A program made the position numbers and the translations under genes. A DNA stretch of 5,071 nt from Candidatus Latescibacterota bacterium (GTDB lineage: Bacteria; Blakebacterota; Blakebacteria; Blakebacterales; Blakebacteraceae), in NCBI GenBank assembly GCA_023135015.1, contig JAGLTZ010000401.1, forward strand, positions 1 to 5,071, in the 5' to 3' direction. Position 1 is the stretch's first letter; every line of letters starts with the position of its first letter. Below, in pieces: positions 1-5,071 of this stretch. Below the pieces are notes generated by a model that saw only the letters and a program-made list of their open reading frames with translations, was not told the DNA's origin and made no database searches.

Positions 1-846
1 CCCTGGAAGTGCCGCCTGCTGGTAGACCTTACAGAAAACCTCGAAGGGCTCATGTCCGGGCAATCTCCCTGGATGGTGGCAGAAGTGTGGGATCAGGTGT
101 TGGGTGAGCTGTCCGGGGAAATAAAGGATCAGGTGTCTTATTTCCTGAAGTCTATGCCCCACGAGTATGGAAGGGACCTGGATCCGCCAGGGATGGTCGC
201 CGATTCTGCCCTGCTGCAATCGTTCCTCAATACGGCGCAGACTCCCGGTGCGGCTGTGGCTTCGGTGGAACACGACAGGGAAACATCCCGCTTTACTCTG
301 GTAACAAGGGACCAGGAAAGACTGCTGAGCCGTGTATGTGGGCTGTTGGCCGCCTACGATGTCACAATTCTGCATGCGAGGATTTTCACTCGCCTCGATA
401 GCCTGGTCTTCGACCGCTTTATCGTTGCGAACGCAGGCGGGGGAGGTCAGATGACACGGGATCAGGAGGAAGGTGTTCTGGGCGACCTGTCCGGGGCCCT
501 GGCCGGCTCCGTGGACGTGGAGGCACTGCTCAGGGCTCACAGGGACCGCTGGAGCCTTCGGGACCGTCCTTCGATGAAGTACCCGGTATCGGTTGTGCAC
601 GACCCGTCCGCCTCGAAGAATTACACGGTTATCGAAGTGAGGGCGTACGACCACGTTGGCCTGCTCCACGATATAGCCGCAACCATGGCAGATCTGGGCG
701 TATCCATCCATCAGGCTTTCATCAGTACGGAGGGAGAGAGGGCGGTTGATGCCTTCTATGTCACCGACCCGCTCGGGGCGCCGCTGGACGGGAAAACGTG
801 CAGTCTGCTGATTGAAGAACTGGAGCGGGTACTCAAGTCCGGCTGA
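1..846 (+). CDS. glnD: PII uridylyltransferase / uridylyl-removing enzyme, C-terminal part (5' end outside window)
   Basis: The reading frame is open from base 1 to the TGA at 844-846, giving 281 residues. The ATG at 52 is internal: the upstream codons read PWKCRLLVDLTENLEGL, which resembles the helix that follows the HD domain in GlnD (WK..LL..L). Full GlnD proteins are about 850-950 residues, so the nucleotidyltransferase and HD domains lie to the left. Two ACT domains are visible: ACT1 begins near base 292 (FTLVTRDQERLLSRVCGLLA, then ILHARIFT), and ACT2 begins near base 622 (YTVIEVRAYDHVGLLHDIAA, then GVSIHQAFISTEGERAVDAFYVTD). The order and spacing match the GlnD C-terminus, where the ACT pair senses glutamine and switches the enzyme between adding UMP to PII and removing it. 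The enzyme is cytosolic. The 3' end overlaps the oppositely directed glnE by 14 bp. A stand-alone ACT protein is unlikely because the frame stays open upstream and the linker matches GlnD. Confidence 0.92.
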   Translation, partial: PWKCRLLVDLTENLEGLMSGQSPWMVAEVWDQVLGELSGEIKDQVSYFLKSMPHEYGRDLDPPGMVADSALLQSFLNTAQTPGAAVASVEHDRETSRFTLVTRDQERLLSRVCGLLAAYDVTILHARIFTRLDSLVFDRFIVANAGGGGQMTRDQEEGVLGDLSGALAGSVDVEALLRAHRDRWSLRDRPSMKYPVSVVHDPSASKNYTVIEVRAYDHVGLLHDIAATMADLGVSIHQAFISTEGERAVDAFYVTDPLGAPLDGKTCSLLIEELERVLKSG

Positions 847-3694
847 CGGGGTATTCCCTGTCGAAGATATTCCGTATGCGGGCTGCATCGTCGGCTATTG
901 TTATGGCTGTCTCGCCCTTCAACGAGACCGGCGAGCTCCCATGTGGCCACGAGGCCGGAAGGCGTGTAACATCCCGGCCGTAGTGGAGCTGAAGACCGAC
1001 CTGGATCTTGCGCATCCTCTTGTACGTTCCCGCCAACAGTTCCCCTTCTTCCGGGGAGAGGACACCCTCTTTGACCAGTGGAGGAATCAGATCGGTAATG
1101 TGCGCAGGCCGAGGTTGAGGCCGGCGCCATCTGTCCAGGGTGAGTCCCAGCGCCAGGTACTCGATATCGGAGAGGCTGCCGGCCGACCGCTTTACATCGA
1201 AGAACTTTTCACCCTCCCGTTGTGCTACTGCATCCTTTGAGAGCTCCTCTTCCTGCCGCTGGCGGACGCCCCGCAGGCTTACCCTGGCATTTTCGTCAAG
1301 CCGGAATGCCTCCAGCCACTCCTCTATCACTTCCAGGGCTCCATCTAGCATCGATTTGCGCCCATAGAGAGGGCGGACGCGGCTCAGAGCCAGCGCTTCC
1401 CACGGTGACGCTCTTTCGAACAGGTAGGACCTCAGGTAATCGGTGTCAACGCTGGTAGGAGCCGAGCGTCCTTCGGGCCTGAGCCGCATATCGACGGGGT
1501 AGGGGCCACCGGGGGGTGAAAGCAGGCCGGCCAAACGGGCGGCCAGCGTCTGTATCACTGCCCCCGAACCTTTTGAGTGGATGAACAAGAGGTCCGCGTC
1601 GGAAGAGAAGGTCATGAAGCGCGCTGACAGGGTCCCAAGGCTCAATACTCCAACATGTGGGGGGTTGATGAATTCCTGGAAATGAACCCCGAGGAAGGAC
1701 CTGATCAGATCCAACGCCAGAAGCCCCAGGTTGTTCATGGTCTCCTCAATGTCTCGTTCTCCCATCGAGTAAGCCAGACCGGAGGCGAGGAATTCGCGTG
1801 TCTTAAGCGATTCGAGATCTACCACCATCTCACGGCTCGAGTCCACCCGGTGGCGCACCTGACGGAGCCTCTGCCTCCATCGGGCCCTCTCGGCCCCACT
1901 GCCTGCAGCACCCACACTGAAGAGGCGCTCGAAATGTTCCGGGTGCCTCAGAAGGAGATCAGTTAGCAGCCCTCCCGATGCACATAGGGTTAGCAATGCC
2001 TTTCGCAGGGGTGCCTCCCTGGCAAGCAGGCTGGCATATGCGCCAGGGCTGCCGAGTCGCCGCATGATACGTTCAAGATTATTCACAGCCCTGTCTGGGG
2101 CACCTGTGGTTACCGCATCCTCCAGCAGCAGGGGCAGTAATCCTACAAATGCGGCCCATGCGTTCCTTCCGCTGGCGCGTATCCCCGAGCCGGCCGCCAG
2201 CAGCACACGGTGACTCTGTTCAGGCCGGGCAAAGCCGCGCTCGCGAAGACGGCGGGTTGCCTCCTCACCGCCTGGAGGAAGGTTCAGAAGGGATTCCACA
2301 GGTTCGCCCGTATCCTCTTCGCCGGCTCCCGGCAGAAGGGAATTGAGGGCTTCCAGCACCGATTCCCTGAATCGGTTATAGGTGCCCAGCAAACTTTCAA
2401 TGTCTTCAAATCCCATGAGACGGGCTATGGCCCTGCGGCGATGGGAGGTCTCGGGCAGCGTGAAGGTCTGCCGGTCCTCCTGCATCTGCAGGAAATGCTC
2501 GAGCCTTCTCATGAAGAGGTAAGCATCTCTCAGATCGGACGCTTCGGAATCGGGTAGCAGCCCGGCGTGATTGAGCTTCTCTATAGCGGAGAGGGTCGTC
2601 GGATGCCTAACTTCTGGGCTGCGCCCCCCGTAGAGGAGCTGGAGTACCTGAACGATGAACTCCACATCCCTGATGGCGCCCGGCGCAAGCTTGACGTGAT
2701 CAGCGGCAAGCGTAGTTCCCTCTCGCGCACGCCGCTCCCTGCGCAGACGGTGTGCCTCTTCCCCGGGATCCCTCTCGGCGTGTGCAGGGTAGACGAACGG
2801 CTGCAGGATATTCAGGAGCATCTCGCCGCCCTGACGGTCGCCTGCACAGATCCGGGCCTTCACCATCATCTGGCGCTCCCATGGGGCCCCCTGGGCGGCG
2901 TAGTACGACTCCATCCACCGCAGGGTGCGTATCAGCGGCGCCCGGGTCCCGCCAGGCCGCAGTCGCAGGTCGACCCGGTATAGACTCCCCTCAGGCGTAT
3001 AGCGGGTCAATGCATCGACTATCCTTTCCGCTGCCTTTGTGGCGGGGGGAAGAATAGAAATCAGATCTGGAGAGTCGGCCAGCGGGAGGACCAGAATCAG
3101 ATCGATATCACTTAAATAATTCAATTCCCGTCCCCCCAGCTTGCCGAGGGCCATTACGGTCGGCAGGGGGATCTCTTCTGGCCAGAACAGACTCAGCATC
3201 TGATTGAGCAGGACGTCCGCAAGATCTGAGAGGGCGGCGAATTCCTCTTCCATCGATGAGTCTCCCAGGACCGCACGGGCGCCGATCCTGAGCAATTCCT
3301 GTCTCTTGATACTGTTGAGAGACGCAAGCAGGACCTCCTTGTCTGCGGCAGGGTCGGGAGCGGGAAAGGAGAGAGCGGCAATTCCTTCGTCGGATGGTTT
3401 TTGCAGCTCGTCCCCGCGGAAGAGCCATTCCAGCCATGAAGGTTCTCTGACAAACAGATCACCCAGAAAGGGGCTGGCGCCCAGGACCATCAGTAGATCG
3501 CACAGATCTTTGGGCCCTCTGATCAAGACGGGCAGGTCTGCCGCCTCATCGAGCCGCCGCAGAGTGGCGACAGCGAGGTCGGGATCAGCCACACCAAGTT
3601 GCTGGAGTGGGGACAGGTCCTCTTCAGGCTCGGTGTCTACGCCTAGCCAGCTTAGAATCGAAGGCAAAGGAGGCTGTTTTCCACGAGGTTCCAT
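833..3694 (-). CDS. glnE: Bifunctional glutamine synthetase adenylyltransferase / adenylyl-removing enzyme
   Basis: A complete 953-residue protein, close to the 946 of E. coli GlnE. It has the family's two tandem nucleotidyltransferase halves, each followed by a helical domain. N-terminal half, by homology the de-adenylylase: GKLGGRE at 184-190 with SDID at 195-198, YRVDLRLRPGG at 239-249, and KLAPGAIRDVEFIVQ at 335-349. C-terminal half, by homology the adenylylase: SSDADLLF at 697-704, VDMRLRPEG at 734-742, and DVKRSAGSLSDIEY at 833-846. The enzyme adds or removes AMP on a tyrosine of glutamine synthetase under control of PII and glutamine. The ATG at 3694 is the only plausible upstream start: an in-frame TGA lies nine codons before it with no ATG, GTG or TTG between. 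No clear Shine-Dalgarno sequence precedes it. Oddity: the second glycine motif, at 687-693, reads GTLSARF instead of the GKLGGRE type. The gene is divergent from glnB and convergent with glnD. Confidence 0.96.
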   Translation of the reverse strand: MEPRGKQPPLPSILSWLGVDTEPEEDLSPLQQLGVADPDLAVATLRRLDEAADLPVLIRGPKDLCDLLMVLGASPFLGDLFVREPSWLEWLFRGDELQKPSDEGIAALSFPAPDPAADKEVLLASLNSIKRQELLRIGARAVLGDSSMEEEFAALSDLADVLLNQMLSLFWPEEIPLPTVMALGKLGGRELNYLSDIDLILVLPLADSPDLISILPPATKAAERIVDALTRYTPEGSLYRVDLRLRPGGTRAPLIRTLRWMESYYAAQGAPWERQMMVKARICAGDRQGGEMLLNILQPFVYPAHAERDPGEEAHRLRRERRAREGTTLAADHVKLAPGAIRDVEFIVQVLQLLYGGRSPEVRHPTTLSAIEKLNHAGLLPDSEASDLRDAYLFMRRLEHFLQMQEDRQTFTLPETSHRRRAIARLMGFEDIESLLGTYNRFRESVLEALNSLLPGAGEEDTGEPVESLLNLPPGGEEATRRLRERGFARPEQSHRVLLAAGSGIRASGRNAWAAFVGLLPLLLEDAVTTGAPDRAVNNLERIMRRLGSPGAYASLLAREAPLRKALLTLCASGGLLTDLLLRHPEHFERLFSVGAAGSGAERARWRQRLRQVRHRVDSSREMVVDLESLKTREFLASGLAYSMGERDIEETMNNLGLLALDLIRSFLGVHFQEFINPPHVGVLSLGTLSARFMTFSSDADLLFIHSKGSGAVIQTLAARLAGLLSPPGGPYPVDMRLRPEGRSAPTSVDTDYLRSYLFERASPWEALALSRVRPLYGRKSMLDGALEVIEEWLEAFRLDENARVSLRGVRQRQEEELSKDAVAQREGEKFFDVKRSAGSLSDIEYLALGLTLDRWRRPQPRPAHITDLIPPLVKEGVLSPEEGELLAGTYKRMRKIQVGLQLHYGRDVTRLPASWPHGSSPVSLKGETAITIADDAARIRNIFDREYPVSRT

Positions 3695-3702
3695 ATATTT
3701 AC

Positions 3703-3708
3703 AGTATA
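3703..3708 (-). promoter_or_regulatory. Possible -10 box for glnE (TATACT)
   Basis: On the minus strand TATACT matches five of the six bases of the sigma-70 -10 consensus and ends 8 bp before the glnE ATG. No good -35 hexamer sits 16-18 bp upstream; TTGATG is present but only 14 bp away. If used, transcription would begin almost at the start codon, giving a nearly leaderless mRNA, which would fit the missing Shine-Dalgarno sequence. The hexamer could equally be chance in an AT-rich stretch. Confidence 0.2.
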
Positions 3709-3749
3709 GAGCAGCTTCTTCTCATCAACACCATCTTGCAGGTAAATAC

Positions 3750-3778
3750 TTGCCGTTCCCACTGCCTCAACGTAGACT
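3750..3778 (+). promoter_or_regulatory. Candidate sigma-70-type promoter for glnB
   Basis: TTGCCG (3750-3755) and TAGACT (3773-3778) are separated by 17 bp, and each matches four of six consensus bases. Transcription from here would leave a leader of roughly 100 nt before glnB. This is the best-spaced pair I found in the 191-bp divergent region, but it is weak. I looked for a sigma-54 site (GG and GC dinucleotides in a TGGCAC-N5-TTGC frame) on both strands, as found upstream of many nitrogen genes, and found none. Confidence 0.2.
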
Positions 3779-3801
3779 CACCTGCGGACATATACACCTG
3801 A

Positions 3802-4247
<446 letters not shown>

Positions 4248-4342
4248 GGATTCTTCTTAACGAGAGGGGTCCGGCTGTGTTAATTTCGCACGGGCCGACG
4301 CTGGAGGGTGTGGCAGGCATCGGCTGACAAATCCCTACCCAT

Positions 4343-4365
4343 TCTACGTTTGCACCCGACGTAGA
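4343..4365. repeat. Perfect 7-bp inverted repeat upstream of purN
   Basis: TCTACGT (4343-4349) and ACGTAGA (4359-4365) are exact reverse complements flanking a 9-base loop. The repeat ends 19 bp before the purN ATG. There is no T-run after it, so it is not an intrinsic terminator. It could be an operator or an mRNA hairpin near the purN ribosome binding region, or chance. The segment ACGTTTGC at its left side resembles half of an E. coli PurR box, but the other half is absent. Confidence 0.4.
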
Positions 4366-4384
4366 CGAATTGGAACAGTTTGAC

Positions 4385-5008
4385 ATGGCTCAGACTCTGG
4401 CTGTCCTCGCTTCGGGTGGCGGCACCAACTTCCAGGCGGTTCTGGATGCAATCGCAGAGGGCCGTCTCGACTCGGAAGTAGTTCTGGTGGCAAGCAACAA
4501 GGAGGATGCCGGCGCGCTGGAGAGAGGGCGCAAGGCCGGCGTGCGGGCAGAGTGGGTGTCGCCCGGCGATGATTACCACGATCGGTTACACGCCCTCCTC
4601 GAGGAGACAAAACCCGACCTCATCGTGCTGGCCGGTTACCTGAAACTGATCGCCTCTAAGACTGTCCAGCAGTGGAAAGGGCGGATGCTGAATATCCATC
4701 CTGCGCTGCTCCCCTCCTTCGGCGGGAAGGGGATGTACGGCATACACGTTCACGAGGCGGTGCTGGAACGTGGAGTGAAGGTGACGGGAGTGACAGTGCA
4801 TGTGGTCGATGAGGTGTACGACCGCGGTCCGATCGTGGCACAGAGGGCGGTACCGGTACTTGACGGTGATACCCCGGAGGTGCTTCAGAAGCGTGTCCTT
4901 AAGCGTGAACACGAGCTCTACCCGCAGGTGCTCCAGTGGTTCGCTGAGGGGAAGATACGGATAGAGGACTACAGAGTGTATGGCACAGAGAAAGATCCCA
5001 TCCTGTAA
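4385..5008 (+). CDS. purN: Phosphoribosylglycinamide formyltransferase (GAR transformylase, folate-dependent)
   Basis: A 207-residue protein, the usual size for PurN. It transfers the formyl group of 10-formyl-tetrahydrofolate to GAR, giving FGAR, in cytosolic de novo purine synthesis. The N-terminus, LAVLASGGGTNFQAVLDAI, holds the phosphate-binding loop (GGGTN, 11-15). The catalytic triad of the family is visible: Asn103 and His105 in MLNIHPALLPSF, and Asp142 in HVVDEVYDRGPIVAQ. The folate-site loop and the GIHVHEAVLERGVKVTGVTVH segment are also intact. I chose the ATG at 4385 because the protein then begins right before the first beta strand. An in-frame TTG at 4370 would add only five residues. 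The Shine-Dalgarno sequence is weak (GGA at 4372-4374, 10 nt upstream). The gene lies 22 bp before the next start on the same strand, so the two are probably cotranscribed. Confidence 0.96.
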   Translation: MAQTLAVLASGGGTNFQAVLDAIAEGRLDSEVVLVASNKEDAGALERGRKAGVRAEWVSPGDDYHDRLHALLEETKPDLIVLAGYLKLIASKTVQQWKGRMLNIHPALLPSFGGKGMYGIHVHEAVLERGVKVTGVTVHVVDEVYDRGPIVAQRAVPVLDGDTPEVLQKRVLKREHELYPQVLQWFAEGKIRIEDYRVYGTEKDPIL

Positions 5009-5016
5009 CAGTGATC

Positions 5017-5020
5017 GGAG
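5017..5020 (+). promoter_or_regulatory. Ribosome binding site for the gene starting at 5031
   Basis: GGAG lies 10 nt before the ATG at 5031, in the 22-bp gap after purN. It supports a new start here rather than a non-coding tail. Confidence 0.45.
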
Positions 5021-5030
5021 TTATTAAGAT

Positions 5031-5071
5031 ATGACGAATTCCGCTGAACCCGTTCCAGTACAACGCGCACT
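5031..5071 (+). CDS. purH: Probable bifunctional AICAR transformylase / IMP cyclohydrolase, N-terminal fragment
   Basis: Only 13 full codons are in the window, reading MTNSAEPVPVQRA, with a partial Leu codon after them. PurH proteins usually begin with a short variable tail, then RALLSVSDK or a close variant, so PVQRAL is what would be expected just before that motif. Position also argues for purH: purN and purH are neighbours in many bacteria, the gap is 22 bp, and a GGAG sequence precedes the ATG. PurH would catalyse the last two steps to IMP, the first using 10-formyl-tetrahydrofolate as PurN does. The diagnostic part lies beyond the right edge, so the call rests mostly on context. Confidence 0.6.
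   Translation, partial: MTNSAEPVPVQRA

Noticed and set aside
52..54. ATG at 52 as the start of a stand-alone two-ACT-domain protein.
   Set aside because: The frame is open to base 1 and the upstream residues match the GlnD segment before the ACT pair; no Shine-Dalgarno sequence precedes the ATG.
812..1240. + strand frame starting inside the glnD end.
   Set aside because: It is mostly antisense to the conserved end of glnE and its translation has no family features.
4340..4355. PurR box overlapping ACGTTTGC.
   Set aside because: Only one half-site resembles the E. coli consensus; the left half does not match.

Overview
The window holds a nitrogen-signalling cluster followed by the start of a purine-synthesis operon. 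It is ordinary, densely packed bacterial chromosome at moderately high GC. I see no mobile element, CRISPR array, tRNA or rRNA gene. The combination of GlnD, GlnE and a GlnB with the T-loop tyrosine points to a bacterium with the proteobacterial type of glutamine synthetase control. The GlnE C-terminal half and the GlnD linker diverge from the enterobacterial proteins, while GlnB is nearly enterobacterial in sequence. A Gram-negative lineage outside the gamma-proteobacteria (deltaproteobacterial, Gemmatimonadota-like or similar) is my guess, but the phylum cannot be fixed from this sequence.

Layout: (1) bases 1-846, + strand, the C-terminal third of glnD (PII uridylyltransferase/uridylyl-removing enzyme) with its two ACT domains; the start lies off the left edge. 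(2) 833-3694, - strand, a complete glnE (glutamine synthetase adenylyltransferase/deadenylylase), tail to tail with glnD and overlapping it by 14 bp. (3) 3695-3885, a 191-bp divergent intergenic region. (4) 3886-4224, + strand, a complete 112-residue glnB. (5) 4225-4384, a 160-bp spacer, AT-rich at its left end, with a 7-bp perfect inverted repeat near its right end. (6) 4385-5008, + strand, purN (GAR formyltransferase). (7) 5031 to the right edge, the first codons of what is probably purH.

How they work together, from family knowledge: GlnD senses glutamine through its ACT domains and adds or removes UMP on Tyr51 of GlnB. GlnB, in its modified or unmodified form, steers GlnE to remove or add AMP on glutamine synthetase. 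All three relay proteins between the glutamine signal and glutamine synthetase are therefore within 5 kb, although glnA itself is not in view. purN and purH act at two formyl-folate-dependent steps of de novo purine synthesis and follow glnB on the same strand.

The most notable point is in GlnE. Its N-terminal nucleotidyltransferase half carries a textbook GKLGGRE...SDID motif. In the C-terminal half, by homology the adenylylating one, the equivalent glycine motif reads GTLSARF, although the acidic catalytic residues remain. I did not find an undescribed system here.
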